The notes beneath the pieces were generated by a model, which saw nothing but the letters and a program-made list of their open reading frames with translations, made no database searches and had not been told where the DNA came from. Made by a program: the position numbers and the translations under genes. From positions 62,001 to 126,000 of the forward strand of contig JASBSZ010000015.1 of assembly GCA_030148665.1 (NCBI GenBank): a DNA stretch of 64,000 nt. Reading direction: 5' to 3'. This document shows, in pieces, positions 1 through 9,592 of this stretch. Every line of letters begins with the position of its first letter. Position 1 is the first letter of the stretch. The stretch comes from Alphaproteobacteria bacterium. GTDB taxonomy: Bacteria; Pseudomonadota; Alphaproteobacteria; Rhodobacterales; Rhodobacteraceae.

Positions 1-1419
1 AAGGATTCGATCAAGCTGTATCAGCAGCTCGAGCGTGATCGCGGGCGCTTGCTGTTCGAGTTCGGGCTGATTTATCTGGGCTTTGCCGTGATCGTCATCC
101 TGGCGGCCGTCTGGCTGTGCCTGTGGTTTGCCGAACGCCTTTCCCGCCCGGTGGGGCGCCTGGCCGGCGCGGTCCAGAGGGTCGGGGCAGGGGATTTCAA
201 TGTTCGCGTGCGCGAGGAAGAGGGCGACGACGAAATCGCCATGCTCAGCCGTGTGTTCAACCAGATGACCCGGCAGCTCAAGACCCAGCGCGATGCCCTG
301 ATCGAAACAAATGCCCAGACCGAACGCCGTCGCCGCCTGTTCGATTCGATCCTGACCGGCGTCACCACCGGCGTGATCGGGCTGGATTCGCGGGGCCAGA
401 TCGATCTGGTCAACCCGGCGGCGGTGGCGTTGCTGGGGCTGGACCCCGAGGCCGATATCGGTCGTCCCCTGGGCGAGCGCGTGCCCGAGTTCGCCTATCT
501 CTTTGACGAGCTGAACGAGGGCCGCGGCCAGGTCGCACAGCAGGAAATCCAGCTGACCCGCGCGGGCACCGGCGAGAACCTGCTGGTGCGCATCGCGACC
601 CGCAAGAACGAGGATGGCAGGATCGAGGGCTATGTCGTCACCTTCGACGACGTGACCGATCTGGTCTCGGCCCAGCGGATGGCCGCCTGGGGGGATGTGG
701 CGCGTCGCATCGCCCACGAAATCAAGAATCCCCTGACCCCGATCCAGCTGTCGGCCGAGCGGCTGCGGCGCAAGTTCTCGCGCGTGCCCGGGGTCGATGT
801 CGATGTGCTGGAACAATACACCGAGGTCATCGTCCGCCAGACCGCCGACCTGCGGCGCATCGTGGACGAATTTTCACGCTTTGCCCGCATGCCCGAGCCC
901 GAGCGGCGCCAGAACGACCTGGTCAAGCTGGTGCGCGACGCGGTTCTGTTGCAGCAGAACGCGATGCCTGACGTGGTGCTGGAAATCCAGTGCGATCATG
1001 CCGAGATCTGGGGGCATGTCGATGCCACCATGATTTCGCAGGCGCTGATGAACCTGATCAAGAATGCAGGCGAGGCGATCGAGGCCCGACGCGCCAGGGC
1101 CGGCGAGGATTTCGATGCCAGGATCCGGCTGCGCATCGTTCAGGACGGGACCGATACCGTGATCACGATTGCGGACAACGGGACCGGCCTGCCCGAAAAC
1201 CGCGCGCGGCTGTTCGAGCCCTATGTGACCAACCGCGAAAAGGGCACGGGGCTGGGCCTTTCGATCGTCAAGAAGATCATCGAGGAACACGGCGGCACTC
1301 TGGAACTGCTGGATGCCGAGACATTCGAGGGCGACACCCATTTCGGGGCGATGGCGCGTATCATCCTGCCGATGACACGGCTGACGCGACCGAAACAAGG
1401 GGGTCGCAAGGTGGCATGA
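1..1419 (+). CDS. ntrY: Nitrogen regulation sensor histidine kinase NtrY (5' end missing)
   Basis: The reading frame is open from the first base, so the N-terminal transmembrane and periplasmic part lies outside the window. What remains starts with one membrane segment (about bases 60-130), followed by a HAMP linker, a PAS-like domain, a HisKA domain with the H-box RIAHEIKNPLTP (phospho-accepting His codon at 715-717), and a HATPase with the N-box LMNLIKNAGEA and the G-boxes DNGTGLP and GTGLGLSIV. NtrY is the membrane sensor partner of NtrX in alphaproteobacteria and is linked to nitrogen and redox responses. The ntrX gene follows after 21 bases on the same strand, which fits the family's operon. 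Identification is firm; the stimulus cannot be read from the sequence. Confidence 0.93.
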   Translation, partial: KDSIKLYQQLERDRGRLLFEFGLIYLGFAVIVILAAVWLCLWFAERLSRPVGRLAGAVQRVGAGDFNVRVREEEGDDEIAMLSRVFNQMTRQLKTQRDALIETNAQTERRRRLFDSILTGVTTGVIGLDSRGQIDLVNPAAVALLGLDPEADIGRPLGERVPEFAYLFDELNEGRGQVAQQEIQLTRAGTGENLLVRIATRKNEDGRIEGYVVTFDDVTDLVSAQRMAAWGDVARRIAHEIKNPLTPIQLSAERLRRKFSRVPGVDVDVLEQYTEVIVRQTADLRRIVDEFSRFARMPEPERRQNDLVKLVRDAVLLQQNAMPDVVLEIQCDHAEIWGHVDATMISQALMNLIKNAGEAIEARRARAGEDFDARIRLRIVQDGTDTVITIADNGTGLPENRARLFEPYVTNREKGTGLGLSIVKKIIEEHGGTLELLDAETFEGDTHFGAMARIILPMTRLTRPKQGGRKVA

Positions 1420-1440
1420 GGGGCCTGATGGGGTATTTCA

Positions 1441-2841
1441 ATGGGTGACATTCTGGTTGTTGACGACGAAAAGGACATTCGCGAACTGATCGCGGATATC
1501 CTGCAGGACGAGGGTTTCACGACCCGTCTCGCGGGTGATTCCGATACCTGCATGCGCGAGATAAATCGCGAGCCGCCGGATCTGATCATCCTGGATATCT
1601 GGCTGAAGGACAGCCGCATGGACGGCATAGACATCCTCAAGACGACGCGCCGCGACAACCCCGACATTCCCGTGGTCATCATTTCGGGCCACGGAAACAT
1701 CGAGATCGCCGTCGCCGCGGTCAAACAGGGCGCCTATGATTTCATCGAGAAACCGTTCAACATCGACCAGCTGCTGGTGGTCATCAGTCGCGCCATGGAG
1801 GCGTCGCGCCTGCGTCGGGAAAACGCCCAGCTGAAAAATGCCGATGTCACCTCGTCGGTCATGATCGGATCCAGCCCCGCATTCCGCACGCTCAAGGCCC
1901 AGCTCGACAAGGTGACGCGGACCAATGGCCGGGTCATGCTGACCGGGCCTGCCGGCGCGGGCAAGGAGGTGGCAGCACGCTATATCCACGCCCATTCCGA
2001 ACGTGCGCACCATCCGTTCATTTCGGTGAATTCGGCCTCGATTTCGCCCGAGCGCATGGAAGAGGTCCTGTTCGGGCGCGAGTCCCTGGAACGCGGCTAT
2101 GAGCCGGGATTGCTGGAACAGGCCCATGGCGGTGTCCTGTTCTTTGACGAGGTCGCGGACATGCCGCTGGGAACGCAGTCAAAGATCCTGCGGGTTCTGG
2201 TCGAACAGCAGTTTCAGCGCGTCGGAGGGGCCGACAAGGTGCGGGTCGATCTGCGCGTGATTTCGGCGACCAACAAGAACCTGCAAGAGGAAATCCGTGC
2301 CGGACGTTTCCGCGAGGAACTGTATCACCGGCTGAATGTCGTGCCCATCGAGGTTCCGTCGCTGGAAAGCCGACGCGAGGACATTCCCGAACTCGCCCGC
2401 CACTTCATCGCCGAACTCAATCGGACACAGGGGCTGCCGCTGCGCGATCTTGCCCCTGATGCCGAGGCCCTGTTGCAGACGATGGGGTGGCCGGGCAATG
2501 TGCGTCAGCTCAAGAACGTGATCGAACGGGTGTTGATCCTGGGCCCTGATTCGGGCCCGATCGAGGCCGCCGAACTGCCCGAAGGCGAAACTCGGCGCAG
2601 CTCGGACAACGGTTTCAGCCTGCCGGCCAGCCTGGCCACGCTGCCGCTGCGCGAGGCCCGCGAAATGTTCGAGCGGGAATACCTGCTGACCCAGATCAAC
2701 AGGTTTGGCGGCAACATATCGCGCACCGCGTCCTTTGTCGGGATGGAGCGCAGCGCGCTCCACCGCAAGCTGAAATCGCTGAACGTCGTGACGACGACGA
2801 AATCAGGCACCCGGGTGGCGCAGGTGCGCGACGGAAACTGA
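1441..2841 (+). CDS. ntrX: NtrX response regulator, AAA+ domain without GAFTGA loop
   Basis: This 466-residue NtrC-family regulator has a receiver domain (residues 1-120, phospho-acceptor Asp52 in LIILDIW), an AAA+ domain (Walker A GPAGAGKE at 169-176, Walker B VLFFDE at 232-237, arginine-finger region FREELYHRLN at 290-299) and a C-terminal Fis-type helix-turn-helix (about 415-450). The sigma54-contacting GAFTGA loop, expected just after LFG (210-212), is absent: LFG is followed by RESLERGYEPG. Alphaproteobacterial NtrX proteins often lack this loop and act on sigma70 promoters. It is the cognate regulator of the preceding NtrY. The ATG at 1441 is used; the intergenic gap is too short for an obvious separate promoter. 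Confidence 0.93.
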   Translation: MGDILVVDDEKDIRELIADILQDEGFTTRLAGDSDTCMREINREPPDLIILDIWLKDSRMDGIDILKTTRRDNPDIPVVIISGHGNIEIAVAAVKQGAYDFIEKPFNIDQLLVVISRAMEASRLRRENAQLKNADVTSSVMIGSSPAFRTLKAQLDKVTRTNGRVMLTGPAGAGKEVAARYIHAHSERAHHPFISVNSASISPERMEEVLFGRESLERGYEPGLLEQAHGGVLFFDEVADMPLGTQSKILRVLVEQQFQRVGGADKVRVDLRVISATNKNLQEEIRAGRFREELYHRLNVVPIEVPSLESRREDIPELARHFIAELNRTQGLPLRDLAPDAEALLQTMGWPGNVRQLKNVIERVLILGPDSGPIEAAELPEGETRRSSDNGFSLPASLATLPLREAREMFEREYLLTQINRFGGNISRTASFVGMERSALHRKLKSLNVVTTTKSGTRVAQVRDGN

Positions 2842-2890
2842 CGGTGGATACGGACGGGATGGTCGGCGGCACACGGCCGGCGCGCGCCTC

Positions 2891-3949
2891 TCAGGCGTGG
2901 GCGGCCCGTGCCGTCGGCTGGTCCATCAGGGCATCGGTCACCACACCGCCGATCCACATGCACAGCAGGGCCAGCCATGATGTGGCGGTCAGGATCGACG
3001 TGCCGGTCAGCCCGTTGCCGATGGCGCAGCCGCCGGCCAGCATGCCGCCAAATCCCATCAGCGCCGCGCCCACCATCCCCCGTCGCATCGGGGTGGGGCC
3101 GTCAAATCCCTGAAAGACGAACTCCTTCTTGACGACAGACGCGATGAACGCCCCCAGGAACACGCCGGGGATCAGGCCGATGTCGAATTTCAGAATGGGG
3201 TTTCTGGTCAGCAGGAACATCAGCGTATCGGCCGAAGGTCCGGTAAAGGTTGCGCTCTGGATGGTGACGGGCTCGAAACTGACGGCGGCCAGATAGGATG
3301 TCATGATCCATCCCAGCGCGATCGAGAACCCGACCCCCGATGCCATGAACAGGCGCTTGACCCCGATCCGGTTGTGCCAGGCCAGCACCAAGGCATAGGC
3401 CGCGACCGCCAGCCCCACCGCCAACCCGCCCCATTCGGGCAGGTACAACACATCCGAAAGGTCGATATTGCGGCCGTCCGGGGTGATCCACAGCGCCGCA
3501 AGGCGGTTGCGCAGGGGCGCAAGCCATCCCGACAGCGCCATCTGTGCAAAGACCGCAAAGATGAGCCCGTTCACCACCGAGCGCAGATTGCCTGTTGCCG
3601 CCAGCACCAGAAGCCGCCCCGAACAGCCGCGGGTCAGGATCATCCCGGCGCCGAACATCAGCCCGCCCAGAATCGCCCCGGAATAGGATCCGGCGACCGA
3701 CATGATGCGGGCCTCCTCGGAATCCAGAAAGCCCAGCAATTCGGCCCCTTGCGTCCAGACCATTGCCGTTGAAAAGGTCAGCAGCCAGACGGCGATGCTT
3801 GGCCCCATCCTGAAACGGGCAAATTCCACTGTCGCCGCGCGAAGGCAGAACCTGGATTGCTGCGCGGCTATCCCAAAGACAATGCCGACGAACAGCCCCA
3901 CGAGGCCGGCTGCATGCCTTTCCCCAATCGTTTCGACCAACCACAACAT
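2891..3949 (-). CDS. YeeE/YedE-family sulfur (thiosulfate-type) membrane transporter
   Basis: A 352-residue polytopic membrane protein with about nine or ten hydrophobic segments. The family's conserved cysteine-containing signatures are present: QSRFC near residue 33, TRGCSGR near 105, and GGCAIGNG near 305. YeeE/YedE proteins such as TsuA move thiosulfate or other sulfur species across the inner membrane by relay between such cysteines. It is divergent from the MFS gene that follows, and a small AT-rich inverted repeat sits about 46-59 bases upstream of its start. It converges with ntrX, leaving 49 bases between stops. The family is clear; the exact substrate is not. Confidence 0.88.
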   Translation of the reverse strand: MLWLVETIGERHAAGLVGLFVGIVFGIAAQQSRFCLRAATVEFARFRMGPSIAVWLLTFSTAMVWTQGAELLGFLDSEEARIMSVAGSYSGAILGGLMFGAGMILTRGCSGRLLVLAATGNLRSVVNGLIFAVFAQMALSGWLAPLRNRLAALWITPDGRNIDLSDVLYLPEWGGLAVGLAVAAYALVLAWHNRIGVKRLFMASGVGFSIALGWIMTSYLAAVSFEPVTIQSATFTGPSADTLMFLLTRNPILKFDIGLIPGVFLGAFIASVVKKEFVFQGFDGPTPMRRGMVGAALMGFGGMLAGGCAIGNGLTGTSILTATSWLALLCMWIGGVVTDALMDQPTARAAHA

Positions 3950-3994
3950 GGCATCACCTCATCCGGGTGTTTTCTCTGTCAAATGCATTTATCT

Positions 3995-4008
3995 ATATCT
4001 GTTGATAT
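3995..4008. promoter_or_regulatory. Possible operator in the YeeE/MFS divergent region
   Basis: The AT-rich inverted repeat ATATC-TGTT-GATAT has perfect 5-bp arms and stands out in a GC-rich genome. It lies 46-59 bases upstream of the YeeE/YedE start. Sulfur-responsive ArsR-type repressors (BigR/SqrR group) control similar transporters in related bacteria, but no regulator gene is adjacent, so this is only a candidate. Confidence 0.35.
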
Positions 4009-4153
4009 GGGGTCCTTGATCCAGATCAGGTGCGCGCGGGCGTATTGTCGCGCCTGCTGTCTCGGCCGCGGGCCGCAAGGGGCTGTTTACGTTACGCGAA
4101 AAACCGAAAAAAGGGAGTGGATCATCACCCTTGAAACCGATAGTCGAGTAGGC

Positions 4154-5413
4154 ATGGCGAAGCTGTTTGCACCGACATTCATGCCCCTTGCCGAGGCACG
4201 TCACCTGCCGCTCTGGCGACAGCCGGTTGCGCTGCTCGTGGTGATGTCGGTGGCAATGCCGATGTCGTTTGCCGTCTGGAATGCGCTGCTCAACAATTTC
4301 GTCGTCAACGTTGCCGGTCTTGACGGCGTCGGAATCGGCTGGTTGCAGTCGGTGCGCGAGATCCCGGGTTTCCTGGCCGTGGGGGTGATCGCGGTCGTCA
4401 TGTTCATGCGCGAACAGATCCTGGGAATCGTGGCGCTGATCGCGCTGGGCGCGGCGGTGGCGGTGACCTCGTTCTTTCCGACATTTGCCGGCCTGCTGAT
4501 CACGACGCTGATTTCGTCGCTCGGGTTTCACTATTACGAGACCGTCAATCAGTCGCTGCAGCTTCAGTGGATCGACAAGCGCCGCGCGCCGCAGGTGATC
4601 GGCTGGCTGGTGGCGGCGGGCTCGGGAGCGTCGCTTGCTGCCTATGGGCTGATCGTGCTTGGCTGGAAATACTGGGGTCTGACCTACACATGGGCCTATC
4701 TGCTGGGTGGCGGGTTCACCATATTGTTGGCGATCGTCTGTTTCCTGCTGTATCCGCAGTTCGAATCCCATACCCCACAGGCCCGCCGAATGGTGCTGCG
4801 ACGGCGCTACTGGCTGTATTACGCGCTGCAATTCGTGGCCGGAGCGCGGCGTCAGATATTCGTGGTCTTTGCCGCCTTCATGATGGTCGAGAAATTCGGA
4901 TTCGACGTCCATGCCCTGACCGCCCTTTTCCTGATCAACTATGTTGCGAATATCGTGCTCGGCCCGGTCGTGGGGCGTCTGGTCACCCTGTTCGGCGAGC
5001 GCCGGGCCATGCTGCTGGAATACAGCGGGCTGGTCCTGGTGTTTCTGTCTTATGGAGGGCTCTACGTCTTTGACTGGGGATGGGAGGTTGCCGGTGCGCT
5101 CTATGTGATCGATCACCTGCTGTTCGCGCTGGCTTTCGCACAAAAGACCTATTTCCAGAAGATCGCGGCGCCCGAGGACATCGGCCCGACCGCCGCGGTT
5201 GCGTTCACCATCAACCATATCGCGGCCGTGTTCCTGCCCGCGGCGCTGGGCTATCTGTGGGTGCTGTCGCCGCAGTCGGTCTTTGCGCTGGCGGCCGCGA
5301 TGGCGGTCGTGTCGCTGGGTCTGGTGGCGATGATCCCCCGCCATCCCCACCCTGGGCACGAGACGGTGTTTGCCTCGGGCTGGCGGCTTTTCGGAACGGG
5401 TCGCAGGCCTTGA
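4154..5413 (+). CDS. MFS-type membrane transporter
   Basis: A protein of about 419 residues with twelve predicted hydrophobic segments separated by short polar loops in the usual 6+6 major facilitator layout. No substrate-diagnostic motif is recognised. The open frame extends further upstream, but that part lacks hydrophobic or family-like sequence and runs into the divergent promoter region; the ATG at 4154 gives MAKLFAPT and is preferred, although its ribosome binding site (GAG) is weak. Its TGA overlaps the proposed TTG start of the following MATE gene, so the two are probably co-transcribed. Substrate unknown; a link to the divergent sulfur transporter is possible but not shown. Confidence 0.75.
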   Translation: MAKLFAPTFMPLAEARHLPLWRQPVALLVVMSVAMPMSFAVWNALLNNFVVNVAGLDGVGIGWLQSVREIPGFLAVGVIAVVMFMREQILGIVALIALGAAVAVTSFFPTFAGLLITTLISSLGFHYYETVNQSLQLQWIDKRRAPQVIGWLVAAGSGASLAAYGLIVLGWKYWGLTYTWAYLLGGGFTILLAIVCFLLYPQFESHTPQARRMVLRRRYWLYYALQFVAGARRQIFVVFAAFMMVEKFGFDVHALTALFLINYVANIVLGPVVGRLVTLFGERRAMLLEYSGLVLVFLSYGGLYVFDWGWEVAGALYVIDHLLFALAFAQKTYFQKIAAPEDIGPTAAVAFTINHIAAVFLPAALGYLWVLSPQSVFALAAAMAVVSLGLVAMIPRHPHPGHETVFASGWRLFGTGRRP

Positions 5414-6759
5414 GCCGCATCACCGGCAGATTCCTGCAGGGTTCGGTCATGGGGCATGTGGTGCGCATGACGCTGACCGGGGCGCTGGGCGTCGGTTTCA
5501 TGTTCCTGATCGACGCGGCCAACCTGTTCTGGATTTCGGCCCTGGGGGTCGAGCGCCTGGTCGCGGCGCTGGGCTTTGCCTGGATGATCCAGTTTTTTGC
5601 CGTCTCAACAGGCATCGGAATGATGGTGGCGGCGACGGCGACGGTATCGCGCCTGATCGGCCAGCACGATATCGCCGGGGCGCGGCGGCAGACCAGCGTC
5701 AATACCCTGATCGCCTTTTGCGTGCAGGCGCTTGTTGCGGTCGGAATATTTGCCTTTCGACACCAGCTGCTGGCCCTTGCCGGGGCCAGTGGCGAAACCG
5801 AACGCGAGGCGGCGCGCTATCTGGCGATTGCGGTGCCGACATTGCCGGTGATGGCGTTGGGCATGATGGGGTCGGCGGTGCTCAGGGCCGAGGGCGATGC
5901 CTGGCGGGCGATGTCGGTCACGCTGACATCGGGGCTGGTGACGATGGTGGTCGATCCGCTGGTGATCGTCGTGCTGGGGCTGGGGCTGAAGGGTGCGGCG
6001 ATTTCGGTAATCTTTGCCCGCGCATTCTCGGCCGCGCTGTCGATCTGGTATGTGCTGCGGGTGCATGATCTGGCCGGGCGCATCAACTGGCGAGACGTGG
6101 TACAACGCGCGCGCCCGTTCGGCGTGATTGCCATTCCGGCGACGCTGACCCAGCTTTCCACCCCGTTCGGCAATGCGGTCGTCACCGGCCTGATGGCCCA
6201 GTACGGCGATGGTGCAGTGGCCGGGTGGGCGGTGGTCACGCGCATGACGGTGCTTGCCTTTGGCGGGATATTCGCGCTCTCCAGCGCGATCAGCGGCATT
6301 TTCGGCCAGAATTACGGTGGCAATGCGCTCGATCGCGTGCGCCTGACCTATGTCGATGCGCTGAGGTTCTGCGCCATCTATGTCGGCCTTGCCTGGGCCT
6401 TTCTGGCGCTGGCCACGGGTCCCGCAACGACCCTGTTTTCGATGGGGGCCGAGGCCACGCAGGTGCTGCGGGCCTTTACGATGCTGGCCGCCGGCGGGTG
6501 GCTGTTTGCCGGTGGTCTGTTTGTCGCCAACGCCGCCTTCAATGCCCTGGGAAGGCCGATCCTTTCGACCCTGTTCAACTGGCTGCGCGACGGGCTGCTG
6601 TTGTGGCCGCTGGCGGCAGGGATGGGCGCGCAGTTCGGTGCGGCGGGGGTGGTCTATGGCCAGGCGCTGGCCGCCGTTGTGGCGGGCGCGCTGGCGGTTG
6701 TGGCGGGCTGGCGCCATGTGACACACCTAGGGCCATGGCAGGGGCGGGGGCAGGGTTGA
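5410..6759 (+). CDS. MATE-family efflux transporter
   Basis: About 449 residues with twelve hydrophobic segments and MATE-like internal symmetry: the segments around [17 protein letters not shown] and [16 protein letters not shown] correspond in the two halves. MATE proteins export cationic or aromatic compounds using a proton or sodium gradient. The N-terminal stretch [18 protein letters not shown] looks like part of the family, so the TTG at 5410, which overlaps the MFS stop codon (TTGA), is chosen; an in-frame ATG at 5449 is the alternative. Start is uncertain, family assignment good. Confidence 0.82.
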   Translation: MSRITGRFLQGSVMGHVVRMTLTGALGVGFMFLIDAANLFWISALGVERLVAALGFAWMIQFFAVSTGIGMMVAATATVSRLIGQHDIAGARRQTSVNTLIAFCVQALVAVGIFAFRHQLLALAGASGETEREAARYLAIAVPTLPVMALGMMGSAVLRAEGDAWRAMSVTLTSGLVTMVVDPLVIVVLGLGLKGAAISVIFARAFSAALSIWYVLRVHDLAGRINWRDVVQRARPFGVIAIPATLTQLSTPFGNAVVTGLMAQYGDGAVAGWAVVTRMTVLAFGGIFALSSAISGIFGQNYGGNALDRVRLTYVDALRFCAIYVGLAWAFLALATGPATTLFSMGAEATQVLRAFTMLAAGGWLFAGGLFVANAAFNALGRPILSTLFNWLRDGLLLWPLAAGMGAQFGAAGVVYGQALAAVVAGALAVVAGWRHVTHLGPWQGRGQG

Positions 6760-6820
6760 TTGGCGACCTTGCCCGGGTGCAGGCATCGGTTCTATCCTCG
6801 GCCCGACAGGAGGGATGCCC

Positions 6821-7489
6821 ATGACACCGTTTCAACACCGCAAGACCACCCTGCCGGCGCCGGATGAGGCGCTGGCCGGCAGGGATGTGCCGATCGCCAC
6901 ATCCAGCCATCATTTCGTGAATGGCCGCGCCCTGGCCGGCCCCTGGCCCGAAGGGGCCGAATGGGTGCTGCTGGGTATGGGCTGTTTCTGGGGGGCCGAG
7001 CGGGTTTTCTGGTCATTGCCCGGTGTCTGGGTGACATCGGTCGGCTATGCCGGCGGCCTTACGCCCAATCCGACCTACGAAGAGGTCTGTTCGGGGCGTA
7101 CCGGCCATGCCGAGGTTGTCCGGGTCGTTTACCTGCCCGACGAGATCAATCTTGCGGCGCTGCTGGGCGTTTTCTGGGAAAATCATGATCCGACCCAGGG
7201 GATGCGCCAGGGCAATGATGTGGGCACGCAATATCGCTCGGCGATCTACACGTCGAATGATGCGCAGGCGCGCGTGGCGCATCAGAGCGCACGCCTGTAT
7301 GGGGAACGCCTGGCCCAGGCCGGGTTTGGCCGGATCACGACCGAGATCGCACCGGCGCGGGCCTTTTATGCCGCCGAGGAATATCACCAGCAATACCTGG
7401 CCCGCAATCCGCAGGGCTATTGCGGGCTGGGTGGCACCGGGGTCCGTTGTCCGACGGGGTTGGGTCCAGCCGGGCGGGCTGGGGCATGA
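6821..7489 (+). CDS. msrA: Peptide methionine (S)-S-oxide reductase
   Basis: MsrA reduces the S-epimer of methionine sulfoxide in proteins. The 222-residue product carries the catalytic motif GCFWG (nucleophilic Cys55), the stretch [25 protein letters not shown] and a C-terminal YCGLGG...RC segment that can supply a resolving cysteine. An upstream in-frame ATG exists at 6815, but the strong AGGAGGG at 6808-6814 abuts it and is correctly spaced (6 bases) for the ATG at 6821, which is therefore the start. The gene converges with padI with only six bases between stop codons and marks the left edge of the aromatic island. Confidence 0.95.
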   Translation: MTPFQHRKTTLPAPDEALAGRDVPIATSSHHFVNGRALAGPWPEGAEWVLLGMGCFWGAERVFWSLPGVWVTSVGYAGGLTPNPTYEEVCSGRTGHAEVVRVVYLPDEINLAALLGVFWENHDPTQGMRQGNDVGTQYRSAIYTSNDAQARVAHQSARLYGERLAQAGFGRITTEIAPARAFYAAEEYHQQYLARNPQGYCGLGGTGVRCPTGLGPAGRAGA

Positions 7490-7495
7490 CGATGC

Positions 7496-8422
7496 TCAGC
7501 CGGTGTTGGCCGCGGCCCGGTGCTGCGGGTTGCCCGAACCCCCGGCCGGCCCCTGGCCAAGGCGCGCGTTCAGCAGTTCCCAACCCTCGTCGACCTCGCG
7601 GCCGAGGGCCTCGATATCGTCGGTTTGCAGATGATTGTAGCGTTTCTGTCCCTTCAGATATTCCGCGACCGAACGGGTTCCGCGCCGATGGGTCAGGCGC
7701 CAGTCGCGGCCGTCAAAGATCTCGACCATGGGCCACAGGCCGGTTTCGACCGCCAGCCTTGCCGTCGCCACGGCCGAATCGTCGGCGATCCCCCAGCCGG
7801 GCAGGCAGGGAATGAGCACGATGATGACGCGCATGCCGCGCATGTCGCGTGCGCGTTCGACCTTGGTGCGCAGGTCGTTCAGATCCGATGGCGAGGCGGT
7901 TGCGATATAGGGTATGCGATGGGCGGCGAGGATCTCGACCAGGTTCTTCTTGTGGGTGGTCTTGCCGGTCGGCGTGCTGCCTGTCCTGGCCCCGGTCGGC
8001 GTGGACGAGCTTTTCTGCCCGCCGGTATTCATGTAGCCCTCGTTGTCAAAGCAGACATAGAGGATGTCCTCGTTGCGCTCGGCCGCAGATGACAGGGCCT
8101 GAAGGCCGATGTCATAGGTGCCGCCGTCGCCTGCAAGACACAGAACCTGGGTATCGCCTTCGCCACGGGCCTCGAGCGCCTGTCTCACGCCGGCGGCGGC
8201 TGCGGCGGCGGTTTCCAGGGTCGTGTGAAAGATCGGGATCGATGTCGAGGTCATCGGATATCCCCCGCAGATCACCGCCGTACATGACGGCGACACGACG
8301 CCGATGGTGTTCTTGCCCATCGTGTTCAGGATGACCCGCAGGGACAATGCCTCGGCGCATCCGCCACAGGCAACGTGACCGGGGTGAAACAGGCCCTGAT
8401 CGTTGTAGACTATCTTTTCCAT
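7496..8422 (-). CDS. padI: Phenylglyoxylate:acceptor oxidoreductase beta subunit (TPP-binding)
   Basis: A 308-residue beta subunit of the 2-oxoacid:acceptor oxidoreductase superfamily. It has the N-terminal cluster motif ACGGCAE, a thiamine diphosphate site beginning GDGGTYDIG (about residues 102-110) and continuing through FDNEGYMNTGGQ, and further cysteines (PSC, IPCLPG) for the catalytic [4Fe-4S] cluster. It oxidatively decarboxylates a 2-oxoacid to an acyl-CoA together with the alpha and gamma subunits. Taken alone it could be a pyruvate enzyme; its place in an operon with padG, padH and padE, beside padBCDJ and the benzoyl-CoA genes, makes phenylglyoxylate to benzoyl-CoA the best reading. 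It begins three bases after the padG stop. Confidence 0.8.
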   Translation of the reverse strand: MEKIVYNDQGLFHPGHVACGGCAEALSLRVILNTMGKNTIGVVSPSCTAVICGGYPMTSTSIPIFHTTLETAAAAAAGVRQALEARGEGDTQVLCLAGDGGTYDIGLQALSSAAERNEDILYVCFDNEGYMNTGGQKSSSTPTGARTGSTPTGKTTHKKNLVEILAAHRIPYIATASPSDLNDLRTKVERARDMRGMRVIIVLIPCLPGWGIADDSAVATARLAVETGLWPMVEIFDGRDWRLTHRRGTRSVAEYLKGQKRYNHLQTDDIEALGREVDEGWELLNARLGQGPAGGSGNPQHRAAANTG

Positions 8423-8425
8423 GCT

Positions 8426-9592
8426 TCAATCCACCCAGACAGATTCGAACGAAGGATCGCCTGTGCCGATTCCCTCGGCCAGTTCAACAAGGCGACGTAC
8501 GGGCACGTTGACGCCGCCGACGCCGGTCAGGAAACCGTGCAGACGCGGGGCATCGGGTGCGCCGTACAGGGCCGCCGCGATTTCCTGATGCAGGATGCCG
8601 CCCATGCCGGGTGCGTAGTCGCGGTCAAGCACCAGCACGTCATCATGTCCGCATAGCAGATCGCGCAGCAGTTCGCCGGGCAGCGGGCGCAGGAGGCGCA
8701 GCTTGATCAGCCCCGCGCGGATGCCCTTGTCGCGCAGGTCGTCCACGGCCTGGCGGGCGGTGCCGGCGAGGCTGCCGAGCACGATGAAAACGCGATCGGC
8801 GTCTTTGGTACGGTAGGTTTCCAGAGGTCCCGAGGCCCTGCCGGTGAGGGCATGCCACTGGCTGCCGATATCGGAAAACAGGGCCGGAACACGCCCCATC
8901 GCGCGGGCCATGTCGCGCCGTGTGCGGTTCCATGTCGCCTGGTCCGCCGGCGCACCAAAGGCGCGGCCGGTTGCCACGTCGAGGCGAAGATCCTTGTGAA
9001 AGGGGGGCAGGAAATCGTCGATTTCGGCCTGTTCCGGCACGTCCACGGGTTCCATCGCGTGGCTGACATAGAACGCGTCGTGATTGACCATGACCGGCAG
9101 TTCCACCTGTTCGGCAATGCGAAAGGCCTGAATCACGAGGTCCAGCGATTCCTGAGGGCTTTCACTGTACAGCTGGATCCAGCCGGTATCGCGCTGGGAC
9201 AGGCTGTCCAGCTGGTCTGGCCAGAAGCCCCAGGGCGAGGCAGGTGTGCGGTTGACGTTGAACATCACGATCGGCGCCCGCGCCCCGGCCGCGTAATGCA
9301 GCAGCTCGTGCATCAGCATCAGCCCCTGCGACGAGGTTGCCGTGAACACGCGCGCCCCGGTGAGGGATGCGCTGATGCAGGTTGCCATGACCGAATGTTC
9401 GGATTCCGGTGTCAGCATGCGCGCCCCCAGCCTGCCCTGGCCGTGCAGCTCGGTCAGCTTTTCCAGAATCGGCGTCTGGGGCGTGATCGGATAGACCGGA
9501 GCCACGTCGGGACGCGCCAGCATCACCCCCATCGCCACCGCATGGTTGCCGCTGAGCAGTTGCAGCCGCTGGTTGGTTGCCTGATCCTTCAT
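8426..9592 (-). CDS. padG: Phenylglyoxylate:acceptor oxidoreductase alpha subunit
   Basis: A 388-residue alpha subunit of the 2-oxoacid:acceptor oxidoreductase type, starting MKDQATNQ. The signature YPITPQTPILEKL (around residues 33-45) and the TSSQGLMLMHELLHYA region belong to the TPP pyrimidine-binding and alpha-domain core. With padI (beta) and the PadE domain (gamma) it forms the catalytic part of the enzyme. The ATG at 9592 overlaps the TGA of padH by one base (TGATG), indicating translational coupling; the frame remains open upstream within padH but that is only read-through of the antiparallel coding pattern. Substrate assignment rests on context. Confidence 0.8.
   Translation of the reverse strand: MKDQATNQRLQLLSGNHAVAMGVMLARPDVAPVYPITPQTPILEKLTELHGQGRLGARMLTPESEHSVMATCISASLTGARVFTATSSQGLMLMHELLHYAAGARAPIVMFNVNRTPASPWGFWPDQLDSLSQRDTGWIQLYSESPQESLDLVIQAFRIAEQVELPVMVNHDAFYVSHAMEPVDVPEQAEIDDFLPPFHKDLRLDVATGRAFGAPADQATWNRTRRDMARAMGRVPALFSDIGSQWHALTGRASGPLETYRTKDADRVFIVLGSLAGTARQAVDDLRDKGIRAGLIKLRLLRPLPGELLRDLLCGHDDVLVLDRDYAPGMGGILHQEIAAALYGAPDAPRLHGFLTGVGGVNVPVRRLVELAEGIGTGDPSFESVWVD

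Noticed and set aside
7496-9592. Reading padG/padI as a pyruvate:ferredoxin oxidoreductase
   Set aside because: Sequence alone would allow it, but the operon also holds PadE-like and PadH-like subunits and a ligase making the same product, and padBCDJ lie in the same island. Phenylglyoxylate fits better; the doubt is kept in the confidence.
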